From: Martinezella multihospitum | Lineage (GTDB): Bacteria; Pseudomonadota; Alphaproteobacteria; Rhizobiales; Rhizobiaceae | Direction of reading: 5' to 3' | DNA: 64,000 bases | Assembly (NCBI RefSeq): GCF_900094585.1 | Contig: NZ_FMAG01000003.1 | Span: 558,001-622,000, forward strand | In this document: piece after piece, positions 44,031 through 53,375 of the stretch | Layout of the letters: every line of letters begins with the position of its first letter | Position numbering within the stretch: the first letter of the stretch is position 1 | Program-made: the position numbers and the translations under genes | The notes under the pieces: model-generated | The model's database searches: none | Told to the model about the DNA's origin: nothing | What the model saw: the letters and a program-made list of their open reading frames with translations, nothing else

Positions 44031-45230
44031 TCAAGCCGCGACCGGGCTTGCCAGCAGCGCCTTCAAGGAAGCTTCCGCCATCGGCTCGCGCTCCGAGCGC
44101 TCGATGAAGCCGCCGCCATAGACGCGGGCGTCGTCGCCGGGTGCCGAATAGAGCGCGCAGGCCTGGCCGGGGGCCACGCCGGCCTCGCCAACGGTGAGGT
44201 CGACATAGATGCCGCTGGCATCGGCATGCAGCACGGCCGGGGACGGCGCGCGGGTGGAGCGGACCTTGGCGAAACAGGCAAAGCCCTCGCCGGAAGCCGC
44301 CTGCAGCAACGGCTCATCGCCCAGCCAGTTGACATCTCGCAGATAGACGCGATGCGTTTCCAGCGCCTCCTTCGGGCCGACGATGACGCGGCGCGAGCGG
44401 GCATCGAGATAGACGACATAGAGCGGCTCGCCGGTGGCAACACCGATGCCGCGACGCTGGCCGATCGTGTAATGCAGGATGCCTTCGTGCTGCCCGAGCA
44501 CGCGGCCATCGAGATGGACGATCTCGCCGGCAAGCGCCGCATTCGGCTTCAACTTGGCGATGACGTCGGAATATTTGCCCTGCGGCACAAAACAGATGTC
44601 CTGGCTATCGGCCTTCTTGGCGACGACGAGGCCCATTTCCTCGGCAAGCGCGCGCGTCTCGGCCTTCGGCATGCCGCCAAGCGGAAAGCGCAGATAGTCG
44701 ATCTGCTCCTGCGTGGTTGCGAAGAGAAAATAGCTCTGGTCGCGATCGGCATCGGCCGGGCGATAAAGCGCACGGCGGCCGGGATTGTCGGCGGATGGGT
44801 TCGGGCGCGAGCGAATGTAGTGGCCGGTCGCCAGTGCATCGGCGCCGAGCTCCTTGGCGGTCAACAGAAGGTCGGCGAACTTGACGGTCTGATTGCAGGC
44901 GACGCAGGGAATCGGCGTTTCGCCGGCGACATAGCTTTCGGCGAAAGGATTGATCACGGTCTCGCGGAAACGCTTTTCATAGTCGAGCACATAATGCGGG
45001 ATGCCGAGCGTCTCGCAGACGCGGCGCGCATCGTCGATGTCCTGGCCGGCGCAACAGGAGCCGGCGCGATGCACGGCAGCGCCATGGTCATAGAGCTGCA
45101 GCGTGATGCCGAGTACATCATAGCCCTGCCGCTTCAAAATGCCGGCGACGACGGAGCTGTCGACACCGCCCGACATGGCGACGACGACGCGGGTATCTTC
45201 CGGCCTCTTGTCAAAATCCAGTGTATTCAC
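44031..45230 (-). CDS. mnmA: tRNA-specific 2-thiouridylase MnmA
   Basis: 399-residue cytoplasmic enzyme that adds sulfur to U34 of tRNA-Lys, -Glu and -Gln. The PP-loop is [10 protein letters not shown] near residue 18. The catalytic Cys is in [13 protein letters not shown] near 122, and the second Cys is in [29 protein letters not shown] and the C-terminal barrel are typical. It is transcribed away from the lipid operon and ends 163 bases upstream of tRNA-Met on the same strand. Confidence 0.95.
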   Translation of the reverse strand: MNTLDFDKRPEDTRVVVAMSGGVDSSVVAGILKRQGYDVLGITLQLYDHGAAVHRAGSCCAGQDIDDARRVCETLGIPHYVLDYEKRFRETVINPFAESYVAGETPIPCVACNQTVKFADLLLTAKELGADALATGHYIRSRPNPSADNPGRRALYRPADADRDQSYFLFATTQEQIDYLRFPLGGMPKAETRALAEEMGLVVAKKADSQDICFVPQGKYSDVIAKLKPNAALAGEIVHLDGRVLGQHEGILHYTIGQRRGIGVATGEPLYVVYLDARSRRVIVGPKEALETHRVYLRDVNWLGDEPLLQAASGEGFACFAKVRSTRAPSPAVLHADASGIYVDLTVGEAGVAPGQACALYSAPGDDARVYGGGFIERSEREPMAEASLKALLASPVAA

Positions 45231-45243
45231 GGTCGTTGCCGCC

Positions 45244-45370
45244 AGTCTTGAACGATCTTCGATGCTGTCTTGAGCGGGATGACCTTTCGTCGAAACGTCG
45301 TCACGCTCTCACGATTTGATTTCGCATGATCTGATCCAAAAACCGCTGCACACTTTTCGGGATCATGCAT
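45244..45370. repeat. Rhizobial hairpin repeat between mnmA and the lipid operon
   Basis: Two hairpin-like units: GAGCGGGATGAC...GTCGTCACGCTC and GCATGATC...GATCATGC (45324-45368). The second encloses CCAAAAACCGCTGCACACTTTTCGG, close to the core of the 23624-23673 unit. The 276-base spacer 45231-45506 shows no gene. Confidence 0.75.
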
Positions 45371-45506
45371 CTTGCCGCCAGATGCCATGCAAAAGCGGCG
45401 AATTTTCATCATGTGGGGCTATTGGCCAATCTCTGCGGCCAGCCTCAATTGTGGACGGATATAGAAAGGATTGCCAAGCCATGCAAGGGGTGGGCGAAAT
45501 CGCGAA

Positions 45507-46175
45507 TCAACCCTTTGCCTTCAAATGACCGATCAGATTGCGGCTGCGCCGCAATACGGTGACTGCCGATCCGACAGCGACGATCCAGAGCGCGATCGTC
45601 AAAACCCAGCTGCCGCCGCTCCACAGTGCCTCGACGATCGAGAGCAAAGCGGCGGCCGTGGTCACCGCCATGCGATGCTGCTTGGCCATCGGCCCGCCGA
45701 AATCGCTGGGATTGCCGGTGGCGCGGCCAAGCTCGCGGACATAGGCTGTCAACACCGCAAGCGCGGCGGCTGCCCAGCCGAGACCCGGCATTGCGATGCC
45801 ATAGCCGATCCCTGCGAAGATCAGGATATCGGCGACGCGGTCTGGGAACTCATTCCAGAACGGCCCGTCGGCCTCGCCCTTCCCGCCTTCGACCGCCACC
45901 ATGCCATCAAGCAGGTTGCAGAGCAGGCGCAGCTGGCAGAACAGCGCGGCGAGGATCAGCAGGATTACCCGCATCCCGACACCATCAACGAGGCCGGAAA
46001 GCCAGAATGAAGCCCCCGCCAGCGCCGCCATGGCCATGCTCGCCTGCGAGATCTGGTTCGGCGTTACCGAAAGCACCGTCATGCGCCGCGCCAGCGTCTG
46101 TGCCCAGCGCGTGTTGCGGCTTGCCAATGGCCGCCTGTCGCCGGTTCCCTTGCCTGCCTGGCCCTCGCCTGTCAT
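45507..46175 (-). CDS. CDP-alcohol phosphatidyltransferase family protein, YnbA-like
   Basis: 222-residue membrane protein with about five hydrophobic segments and a modified CDP-alcohol phosphotransferase motif: NLLDGMVAV...GPFWNEFPD near residues 86-109. In the usual D..DG..AR...G...D...D pattern, Asp 1 and Asp 3 are Asn and the Arg is Val. From memory, E. coli YnbA also has Asn at the first and third Asp positions, so this may be a real subfamily and not a dead enzyme. The acceptor alcohol is unknown. It is the last gene of a four-gene operon with a CdsA-like enzyme and an acyltransferase. Confidence 0.82.
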   Translation of the reverse strand: MTGEGQAGKGTGDRRPLASRNTRWAQTLARRMTVLSVTPNQISQASMAMAALAGASFWLSGLVDGVGMRVILLILAALFCQLRLLCNLLDGMVAVEGGKGEADGPFWNEFPDRVADILIFAGIGYGIAMPGLGWAAAALAVLTAYVRELGRATGNPSDFGGPMAKQHRMAVTTAAALLSIVEALWSGGSWVLTIALWIVAVGSAVTVLRRSRNLIGHLKAKG

Positions 46176-46181
46176 GGCCCC

Positions 46182-46583
46182 TCACCTCTCATGGTTTCGC
46201 AACGTCCCGCCCGATATCGAATAATTGTAGATCGCCGCATAGCTGGAGGAGACCAGCAGCGGCACGGCGATGGTCTTCAGGATCTCCGGCGTGCCGCTCA
46301 GCGCGTGGATGACGATCAGGATGGTTGCCGAGCCCAGGCAGGCGATCAGCGGCGGCGCCCAAAGGCGTGTGAAGCCGCTGAACCGTCGCGACAAAGCTTC
46401 GACCACCGACTTCAGAAACAGCGTCAGGCAGGCAGAAATCACACCTTGCACGACGCCAGCAATCAAAAGCCGCGGCATAGGATGCGCACGATTGGCGAAG
46501 ACGGCCCAGCCGCCCATGGCAAGGAAGGCGAAAAGCACATGCACGATGCTGCTGCCGGCAAGTGCTTTCAACCTTCCGCTCAT
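46182..46583 (-). CDS. Small integral membrane protein of the lipid operon
   Basis: 133 residues with about four hydrophobic segments (SSIVHVLFAFLAMGGWAVF, LLIAGVVQGVISACLTLFL, WAPPLIACLGSATILIVIHAL, TIAVPLLVSSSYAAIYNYS). No named family is recognised. The ATG at 46583 overlaps the stop of the CdsA-like gene by 4 bases, so translation is coupled. It may help place or regulate the two lipid enzymes (inference). Confidence 0.75.
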   Translation of the reverse strand: MSGRLKALAGSSIVHVLFAFLAMGGWAVFANRAHPMPRLLIAGVVQGVISACLTLFLKSVVEALSRRFSGFTRLWAPPLIACLGSATILIVIHALSGTPEILKTIAVPLLVSSSYAAIYNYSISGGTLRNHER

Positions 46584-47530
46584 GACACAGACCACCAGAA
46601 GCGCACGAGATGGAAGAAAATCGGCGCGGAGAAGACGACCGAGTCCAGCCGGTCAATCAGCCCGCCATGCCCCTCGATGAGATGGCCCCAATCCTTGACG
46701 CCGCGATCGCGCTTGATCGCCGACATCACCAGCCCGCCGAAGAAGCCCATGATCGTGATGACGAAGGCGAGAAGCCCAGCCTGCAGCGGCGTAAACGGCG
46801 TCACCCACCAGAGCGCCGCGCCGATCAGCGAAGCGCTGATGACGCCACCGACAAAACCCTCCACCGTCTTCGATGGTGACAACCGCGGCGCAATCTTCGT
46901 CTTTCCGAAAAGCTTGCCCCAGACATATTGCAGGACGTCGCTGAGCTGAACGACGATCACCAGGAAGGCGATCAGCAGCACGTTGCGGCCTTCATAGCCC
47001 GGAATATGCAGCGTCAGCAGCGCCGGCACGTGCGAGGCGCAGAAAACGCAGATCATCAGCGCCCATTGCACCTCGGCGATACGCACGAGAAACCGCTCGG
47101 TATCGCCGCGCAGCACCGCGATGATCGGCATGAACAGGAAGGCGTAGACAGGAATGAAGATCGAATAGATGCCGTATTGCTCGGCCCAGAGCAGATAGTA
47201 TTGCACCGGAACGGCGACGAAGAAGGCGGCGGCCAGCGCCCAATGGTCGGCCCGCTTTGTGTTGATCAACGTCACGAATTCACGCAGCGCCGCAAAGGAG
47301 CAGAAGGCGAAAAGCAGGATGACGCCGGCCCGTCCGGCCACGAAGGCGATGCCGATCAGCACCACCATCACCCACCAGGCCTTGATGCGCGCATTCAGGT
47401 TTTCGATCGCCGCATTTGATCCATCGGGCGACAGGCGCTGTTCGAGCACATAGCCGACGATGGAGGCGACGATCAGCACGCCGAAAATGCCGAGAACGAG
47501 ATGGATCAGATCGGCGCTGGCAGCACTCAT
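46580..47530 (-). CDS. Phosphatidate cytidylyltransferase (CdsA/YnbB-like)
   Basis: 316-residue multi-spanning membrane enzyme. The full CTP:phosphatidate cytidylyltransferase signature is present near residues 276-303: SAIKRDRGVKDWGHLIEGHG followed by GLIDRLD. QLSDVLQYVWGKLFGK near 198 and LSPSKTVEGFVGG near 218 are also typical. It makes CDP-diacylglycerol from CTP and phosphatidate, which the neighbouring CDP-alcohol transferase would use. ATG 47530 sits 2 bases after the acyltransferase stop. This may be a second CdsA beside the housekeeping one. Confidence 0.9.
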   Translation of the reverse strand: MSAASADLIHLVLGIFGVLIVASIVGYVLEQRLSPDGSNAAIENLNARIKAWWVMVVLIGIAFVAGRAGVILLFAFCSFAALREFVTLINTKRADHWALAAAFFVAVPVQYYLLWAEQYGIYSIFIPVYAFLFMPIIAVLRGDTERFLVRIAEVQWALMICVFCASHVPALLTLHIPGYEGRNVLLIAFLVIVVQLSDVLQYVWGKLFGKTKIAPRLSPSKTVEGFVGGVISASLIGAALWWVTPFTPLQAGLLAFVITIMGFFGGLVMSAIKRDRGVKDWGHLIEGHGGLIDRLDSVVFSAPIFFHLVRFWWSVS

Positions 47531-47532
47531 GC

Positions 47533-48180
47533 TCAATCCCCCGCCCGCTTCGGCGCAAGCGCCAGCAGGGCCGCTTCGGCCCTCGCCAGGAAATCCGCCT
47601 TCTCTTCGGCCTCGCCGATATGCAGGGCCTCGCCGAAGGTAACGGTGCAGATCAGCGGAATGGGCACGAACTCGCCCTTCGGCATGACGCGATTGAGATT
47701 GTCAATCCAGACGGGAACGAGATCGATATCCGGGCGAGCCTGGGCGAGATGAAAGAGCCCGCTCTTGAACGGCTGCAGCGGCACCTCGGTCAGATTACGG
47801 GTGCCCTCGGGAAACAGGATCAGGGATGAGCCGTCATCCAAGGCCTGCGTCATCTGCGTCACCGGATCTTCCTTGCGCGCCTCGCGGTCCCGCTCGATCA
47901 GCACGGCATTGAAGACGTCGCGGCCTATGAAGCTGTTCAAAGAGGATTTGAGCCAATAATCGGCGCCGGCAACAGGCCGGACGCGCCGGCGCAACCTGGG
48001 TGGCAATACCGCCCAGATCAGGATGAAATCGCCATGGCTGGAATGATTGGCGAAATAGATGCAGCGGCGGGTATTCATGCCGCTCTCGGGCCAGATTGCC
48101 CTCACCGCGGTAATCGCCCGCGCAAAAAGCACGATCGCAATCGAGACGGGCTTTGCCAACCACTCGATCGGCGTGCCCAT
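47533..48180 (-). CDS. 1-acyl-sn-glycerol-3-phosphate acyltransferase (PlsC-like)
   Basis: Lysophospholipid acyltransferase of about 215 residues. It has the acceptor/catalytic motif NHSSHGDF (HX4D), FNAVLIERDRE, and the glycerophosphate-binding FPEGTRN. It would make phosphatidate, the substrate of the adjacent cytidylyltransferase. ATG 48180 (MGTPIEWLAKP) has GGGGAAGGA directly upstream and gives the normal length. Starts at 48216 or at a TTG near 48288 are less likely because the latter abuts the serA terminator. It is the first gene of the lipid operon. Confidence 0.88.
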   Translation of the reverse strand: MGTPIEWLAKPVSIAIVLFARAITAVRAIWPESGMNTRRCIYFANHSSHGDFILIWAVLPPRLRRRVRPVAGADYWLKSSLNSFIGRDVFNAVLIERDREARKEDPVTQMTQALDDGSSLILFPEGTRNLTEVPLQPFKSGLFHLAQARPDIDLVPVWIDNLNRVMPKGEFVPIPLICTVTFGEALHIGEAEEKADFLARAEAALLALAPKRAGD

Positions 48181-48293
48181 TCCTTCCCCGAGAATGTTCT
48201 TCCGCAAAGCCTCCATGGCAAAGAGATAGGCCCGTTTGGCAAAGCTCGATAGTCCGCCGGAACGACTTATCCACAACCCTTGCAACAATGAAA

Positions 48294-48327
48294 GAAACCC
48301 GGCGCAACTTGCGTCGCACCGGGTTTC
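48294..48327 (-). terminator. Terminator after serA
   Basis: GAAACCCGG / CCGGGTTTC, a 9-base perfect stem with a GCGCAACTTGCG-containing loop. On the minus strand it is followed by TTTCTTTC. It lies 60 bases after the serA stop and separates serA from the lipid operon. Confidence 0.75.
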
Positions 48328-48386
48328 GGGATTGGCTCTTGGGAGGAGCAGATGAATGTCTTCGCCCCTGGTAGAGGCGAAGAGGT

Positions 48387-49982
48387 TTAGTCGACGTTGA
48401 ATACCAGCGGCTTGGCCTGGCGGATCGCGTGATGCGCCGTCAGCTTGGCAAGCACCTCATCGCTGATCGGACCATCGACATAGAGCAGCGCGATGGCGTC
48501 GCCACCCTGCTTGTCGCGGCCGAGCTGGAAGTTGGCGATGTTGACGCCAGCGGAGCCGAGCGTCGTGCCGATGAAGCCGATCATGCCGGGTACGTCGGTA
48601 TTAGCGAGATAGACCATGTGGTTGCCGACATCGGCATCGAGGTTGATACCCTTGATCTGGATGAAGCGTGGCTTGCCATCCGAGAAGACAGTACCGGCAA
48701 CGGAACGCGTCATGCTGTCGGTGGTGACCGTCAGCTTGATATAGCCGTCATAGACACCGGTCTTGTCGCGCTTCACTTCGGCAAGGACGACGCCCTTTTC
48801 CTTGATCATGATCGGTGCCGAAACCATGTTGACGTCGGCGACCTGATTGCGGATCAGGCCAGCAAGCAGCGCGCTCGTCAGGGCCTTGGTGTTCATGTTC
48901 GCGGTGACGCCGTCGTAGAGGATTTCGATTTCCTTGATCGGATCATCCGTGACCTGGCCGACAAAGGCGCCGAGAACATCGGCAAGCCTGATGAACGGCT
49001 TCAGGATCGGCGCTTCCTCGGCGGTGATCGAGGGCATGTTGATGGCGTTGGAGACGGCGCCCTTGACGAGGTAATCGGCCATCTGCTCGGCCACCTGCAG
49101 CGCGACGTTCTCCTGTGCTTCCGTGGTGGAGGCACCGAGATGCGGCGTGCAGACGACATTCGGCAGGCCGAACAGCGGGCTTTCCTTGGCCGGCTCGACT
49201 TCAAAGACGTCGAACGCAGCGCCGGCGACATGGCCAGACTTGATTGCGGCGGCAAGAGCTGCCTCATCGACGAGGCCGCCACGGGCGCAGTTGATGATGC
49301 GAACGCCCTGCTTCATCTTGGCGATCGCGCTGGCGTCGATGATGTTGCGGGTCTTGTCGGTCAGCGGCACGTGCAGGGTGATGAAGTCGGCGCCGGCGAA
49401 AAGCTCGTCGAGCTCGACCTTGGTCACACCCATTTCCTCGGCGCGCTCCTTCGACAGGAACGGGTCGTAGGCAAGGACGTGCATCTTCAGGCCGAGGGCG
49501 CGGGCAATGACGATGGAGCCGATATTGCCGGCACCGATGATGCCGAGCGTCTTGCCGGTGATTTCCACACCCATGAACTTCGACTTTTCCCACTTGCCGG
49601 CCTGGGTCGAGGCATCGGCAGCCGGGAGCTGGCGGGCAACGGCGAACATCAGCGCGATGGCATGCTCGGCCGTGGTGATCGAATTGCCGAACGGCGTGTT
49701 CATGACGATGATACCGCGGCGCGATGCGGCCGGAATATCGACATTGTCGACGCCGATGCCGGCGCGGCCGACGACCTTGAGGTTCTTCGCCGCCTCGATG
49801 ATCTTCTCCGTCACCTTGGTGGCGGAACGGATGGCGAGACCATCATAATTGCCGATGATTTCGAACAGCTTGTCCTTGTCCTTGCCAAGCTGCGGCTGGA
49901 AATCGACTTCGACGCCGCGATCGCGGAAGATCTGGACGGCGGTTTCCGACAGTTCGTCGGATACGAGAACGCGAGGTGCCAT
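48387..49982 (-). CDS. serA: D-3-phosphoglycerate dehydrogenase
   Basis: First enzyme of serine biosynthesis, 531 residues, the long SerA form with an intervening domain and a C-terminal ACT domain (from about 455). The NAD motif is LGIIGAGNIGSIVIARALGLKM near 145. Catalytic residues are Arg in NCARGGLVDEAAL, Glu in FEVEPAKE and His in TPHLGASTTEAQ. AGGAGG lies 7 bases before ATG 49982, which excludes the longer open frame. It follows serC by 86 bases, probably as one transcript. Confidence 0.95.
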   Translation of the reverse strand: MAPRVLVSDELSETAVQIFRDRGVEVDFQPQLGKDKDKLFEIIGNYDGLAIRSATKVTEKIIEAAKNLKVVGRAGIGVDNVDIPAASRRGIIVMNTPFGNSITTAEHAIALMFAVARQLPAADASTQAGKWEKSKFMGVEITGKTLGIIGAGNIGSIVIARALGLKMHVLAYDPFLSKERAEEMGVTKVELDELFAGADFITLHVPLTDKTRNIIDASAIAKMKQGVRIINCARGGLVDEAALAAAIKSGHVAGAAFDVFEVEPAKESPLFGLPNVVCTPHLGASTTEAQENVALQVAEQMADYLVKGAVSNAINMPSITAEEAPILKPFIRLADVLGAFVGQVTDDPIKEIEILYDGVTANMNTKALTSALLAGLIRNQVADVNMVSAPIMIKEKGVVLAEVKRDKTGVYDGYIKLTVTTDSMTRSVAGTVFSDGKPRFIQIKGINLDADVGNHMVYLANTDVPGMIGFIGTTLGSAGVNIANFQLGRDKQGGDAIALLYVDGPISDEVLAKLTAHHAIRQAKPLVFNVD

Positions 49983-50068
49983 GGTAGGCCTCCTGAAAAA
50001 GGTCGGGTAACGATGAATTCGGAATGCTGGGCTCCGCCCTATCGGCGGAGCCGTAAACGCTTCAAACG

Positions 50069-51247
50069 TCAGGCAGCAGCCTGGGAGAGCGTTGCCTTCT
50101 GCGTTTCGAAAGCCCAGGCGAGCCAAGGCATCAGCTTCTGCATGTCGGAAGCCTCGATGGTAGCGCCGGCCCAGATACGCAGGCCAGACGGGGCATCACG
50201 ATAGTGGCCGACGTCATAGGCGACGCCTTCCTTTTCGAGGAGCGCGACCAGACCCTTGGCGAAATTCGCCTGACCGTCTTCATCGAGAGCAGCAACGTCC
50301 TTGTCGACGATCTTCAGGCAGACCGACGTATTGGACTGTGTCTCGACCTTGGCGGCGAGATTGGCAATCCAGCCATTGGCGGCGACGAAGTCGTGAATGA
50401 CCTTGGCGTTGGCGTCAGCACGGCCGATCAGAGCCTTGAGACCGCCGAGATCCTTGGCCCAGAGCAGAGCATCGATATAATCCTCGACGCAGAGCATCGA
50501 CGGCGTGTTGATCGTCTCGCCCGTGAAGATGCCTTCGATGAGCTTGCCGCCGCTGGTCATGCGGAAGATCTTCGGCAGCGGCCAGGCGGGCTGATAGGTG
50601 GTCAGACGCTCGACGGCGCGCGGCGACAGGATGATGACGCCATGAGCGCCCTCGCCGCCCAGAACCTTCTGCCAGGAGAAGGTGACGACATCGAGCTTGG
50701 CGAAATCGAGGTTCTGAGCGAAAGCCGCCGATGTGGCGTCGCAGATCGTCAGCCCCTTGCGGTCGGCCGGAATGAAATCGCCGTTCGGAACACGGACGCC
50801 GGAAGTGGTGCCGTTCCAGGTGAAGACCACGTCACGATCGAAATCGATCGTGGAAAGATCAGGCAGCTCGCCGTAACCGGCTTCGAGCTTGCGGACGTCC
50901 TTGAGCTTCAGCTGCTTGACGACGTCGGTAACCCAGCCGGCGCCGAAGCTTTCCCAGGCGACCATATCGACGCCACGTTCGCCGAGCAGCGACCAGAGCG
51001 CCATTTCGACGGCGCCGGTGTCCGACGCGGGAACGATGCCGATGCGGTAGTCCGCCGGCACTTCAAGAATTTCGCGGGTAAGATCAATGGCCTGCTTCAG
51101 CTTGGCTTTGCCGACTTTCGCGCGGTGCGAGCGACCCAGGGCCGCGTCGGAAAGAGCGTTAAGCGTCCAACCGGGACGCTTCGAGCATGGACCAGAAGAG
51201 AAATGGGTATTATTCGGACGGATGTCCGGCTTGGCGAGCTTAGTCAT
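50069..51247 (-). CDS. serC: Phosphoserine aminotransferase
   Basis: Cytoplasmic PLP enzyme of serine (and pyridoxine) synthesis, 392 residues, the alphaproteobacterial SerC type. N-terminal [64 protein letters not shown] with the PLP Lys, and [16 protein letters not shown] near the C terminus. It is translated from a serC leader RNA and followed by serA, a common alphaproteobacterial arrangement. Confidence 0.95.
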   Translation of the reverse strand: MTKLAKPDIRPNNTHFSSGPCSKRPGWTLNALSDAALGRSHRAKVGKAKLKQAIDLTREILEVPADYRIGIVPASDTGAVEMALWSLLGERGVDMVAWESFGAGWVTDVVKQLKLKDVRKLEAGYGELPDLSTIDFDRDVVFTWNGTTSGVRVPNGDFIPADRKGLTICDATSAAFAQNLDFAKLDVVTFSWQKVLGGEGAHGVIILSPRAVERLTTYQPAWPLPKIFRMTSGGKLIEGIFTGETINTPSMLCVEDYIDALLWAKDLGGLKALIGRADANAKVIHDFVAANGWIANLAAKVETQSNTSVCLKIVDKDVAALDEDGQANFAKGLVALLEKEGVAYDVGHYRDAPSGLRIWAGATIEASDMQKLMPWLAWAFETQKATLSQAAA

Positions 51248-51300
51248 AATGCTATCCTCTCAGATAGAAAGCTCCTCGTTGGGGAGGAGTGTCCCGCCGC
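51248..51300 (-). ncRNA. serC leader RNA motif
   Basis: On the minus strand, directly before the serC ATG, two hairpins follow each other. CTCCTC-CCCAAC-GAGGAG lies at 51272-51289, and CTATC-TGAGAG-GATAG at 51252-51267. The ribosome site GAGAGGA lies in the loop and stem of the second hairpin. This matches the alphaproteobacterial serC RNA motif as I remember it. It probably controls translation start; its ligand, if any, is not known to me. Confidence 0.8.
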
Positions 51301-51514
51301 CGGATATATTGGAAGCCGCCCGCAAGCGCAATAGCAAAAATTACGGATGGCGCTCTCTCACGAAGTCGTGCAGAAAGTGTGATGGCATGCAAGTTACGCG
51401 CAATGGAAATAAGCCAAATTTGGCTCCATAAAAACTGGATTCCGTGCAGACGCGCAATCATATAAGACGGTGCGCGCGCCAATTTTGCGCCGACAGAAAT
51501 AACAAGTGTGCTCG

Positions 51515-52300
51515 ATGTCTCTAACTGCACTCGCCGAAAACCCTCTGATGCCTGTACAGGCTATGCCGGTCTATTTGATCAATATCGATCGCGCGGCAGA
51601 GCGACTAGCGGAGATCCAGCGGCAAAGCGATGAATTCGGCTTCCGATTCGAACGCATCGATGGCGTCGACGGCGCTCTCGTCCCGCGCGACCAATGGATC
51701 GATGTCGACCATGACCGCTTTCAGCGCCGGCATGGCCGGACCATTCTGCCCGGCGAATACGGCTGCTACCGCAGCCACTTGATGGCGCTTCGCCAGTTTC
51801 TGGCAAATGGCGACGAAATGGCCATCATCATCGAAGACGATGTCGCCTTGGATGCCGATTTCCTGGCACGCGCCACCGCAGCCAAGGAGGCCGCGCCAGC
51901 CGCGGATCTCATCAAGCTTGTCAATCACCGTTGGAACGGCTTTCGGGCCATGGCGCGCAGCCTCAAGGGAGATATCGTCGGACGTTGCCTGTTCGGCCCA
52001 CAGGGTTCCACAGCCTGCTATCTCGTCACGCGCCGTGGCGCCGAGAAGATCGTGAAATCGCTCTCGGTGATGTCCTTGCCTTGGGATGTGGCTGTCGAGC
52101 GCGGCTGGGACATGCATATATCCATCGTCAGCACGCGCGCCAATATTGCCGGTTTCAGCCGGCTGCAGAGAACGACCATGATCGGTTGGCGCCGCGATTA
52201 TCGAGCGGCCAAATCTTCTGCCCTGCGGCGTTTTCCAGCGCACATTTTTCGAACCTTGGATTTCTTTCGGCGCATCGCCTATGTGCTGACGACGCCATAG
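51515..52300 (+). CDS. Glycosyltransferase family 25 (LPS-type beta-1,4-galactosyltransferase-like)
   Basis: 261 residues of the LpsA/GT25 family: MPVYLINIDRAAERLAEIQRQS at the N terminus, RFERIDGVDG, ILPGEYGCYRSHLMALRQFL, and IIIEDDVALDADF with the acidic metal-binding motif. QGSTACYLVTRRGAEKIVKS near 170 is also typical. It would add a sugar to a surface polysaccharide at the cytoplasmic face. ATG 51515 is used; a GTG at 51506 is possible. It is divergent from serC. Confidence 0.85.
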   Translation: MSLTALAENPLMPVQAMPVYLINIDRAAERLAEIQRQSDEFGFRFERIDGVDGALVPRDQWIDVDHDRFQRRHGRTILPGEYGCYRSHLMALRQFLANGDEMAIIIEDDVALDADFLARATAAKEAAPAADLIKLVNHRWNGFRAMARSLKGDIVGRCLFGPQGSTACYLVTRRGAEKIVKSLSVMSLPWDVAVERGWDMHISIVSTRANIAGFSRLQRTTMIGWRRDYRAAKSSALRRFPAHIFRTLDFFRRIAYVLTTP

Positions 52301-52310
52301 GCGATAAGCC

Positions 52311-53132
52311 TTACCAGGTGGTAATCCGCAGGCCGACACGAATTTCGTGACGCGACAATGCCCCGTCGCGACCTGTGGTAGCGCCGGCGCTGGCCGCAGA
52401 ACCGCCAAACATGTCGCCGCCGGCGATATGGGAGAAGCGATAGCCGAGATCGACCTTGACGTTCGGCGCGACCTCATAGGCGACACCCGCCATCAAGGCA
52501 TAGGTCATGCGCCAGTCGCTGTCGCCGGGATATCGAGCACTGACCGATGCGGCGCCACCGCAACCCGATGCGCCGTCGAGACAGGAGCCGGTGGCATTGA
52601 CGCTGCTCCAGGACACTCGCGTGGCACCAAGACCGGCGCCGACATAGGGCGTGAAACCCGCAAGCGTCCCGAGATCGACATAGCCGTTGACCATTAGGCT
52701 GCCGGCCCTGAAGGAGGAACGGGCCTTCGTGGAGCATCCCGTGCCGCCGGCCCCGCCGGAACAGGGTGAATCGCTCGAAATGCGGCCATTGAAATCACCG
52801 CTGAAGAAATCACCGGTGACGTCGGCGCGAAACAGATCGTTGAATTGATAGCCGATACCGAGGCCGCCTGAAAAATCCCCGCCGAACCGGGTCGAATCAA
52901 AGCTGCTCGAACTGTAATCGCTGCTAGCCGGATCATAGGCACGAAATCTCGTATCCGTGCGGCTGGCGTTGACCGCATAGCCGACATCGCCGCGTACATA
53001 CCATCCCCTGGCATCCTTGACGCTGACCTCCGGCATCTTGATTTCCGGCGGTGCTGCATCGGCCGCAAAGGCAATACCCGCCGATGCGCCTGCCATCGCT
53101 GCGGCCAGCGCCAAAGCATCAAAACGGATCAT
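52311..53132 (-). CDS. Outer membrane beta-barrel protein, Omp25/RopB-like, paralogue 1
   Basis: 273 residues: signal peptide (LALAAAMAGASAGIAFA), then an 8-strand barrel pattern beginning GWYVRGDVGYAV and including GGLGIGYQFNDLFRADVTGDF, FTPYVGAGLGATRVSW, MTYALMAGVAYEVAPNVKVDLGYRFSHI and the C-terminal HEIRVGLRITTW ending in aromatic Trp, as expected for barrel assembly. Two Cys pairs sit in surface loops. It has the same architecture as the next gene. Confidence 0.88.
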   Translation of the reverse strand: MIRFDALALAAAMAGASAGIAFAADAAPPEIKMPEVSVKDARGWYVRGDVGYAVNASRTDTRFRAYDPASSDYSSSSFDSTRFGGDFSGGLGIGYQFNDLFRADVTGDFFSGDFNGRISSDSPCSGGAGGTGCSTKARSSFRAGSLMVNGYVDLGTLAGFTPYVGAGLGATRVSWSSVNATGSCLDGASGCGGAASVSARYPGDSDWRMTYALMAGVAYEVAPNVKVDLGYRFSHIAGGDMFGGSAASAGATTGRDGALSRHEIRVGLRITTW

Positions 53133-53320
53133 TACCCCTCGCCTTCCATCCTCGGGCCGACGCCCGCGCATCGAATCGGCTGGCTTGCGCTTCCTTGCGA
53201 CATCCTCGAAAGAGGGTCCGATGCGGGAAAGCCGCCATTTTCATTTCATTAACCATAGGGAATTCATGGTTAATGAAGCTTTAAAGCAGCAGGGAATTAC
53301 TTAACGGAAAGGGAAAAAGA

Positions 53321-53352
53321 AAAAGCCGCCCGGAAGAAACCGGGCGGCTTTT
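53321..53352. terminator. Terminator between the two outer membrane protein genes
   Basis: AAAAGCCGCCCGG / CCGGGCGGCTTTT with a 6-base loop. On the minus strand it is followed by TTCTTTTTCCC, so it should end the transcript of the 53376 gene before the second barrel gene. Confidence 0.88.
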
Positions 53353-53375
53353 CAATAAGGTGGAATGGATATTGC

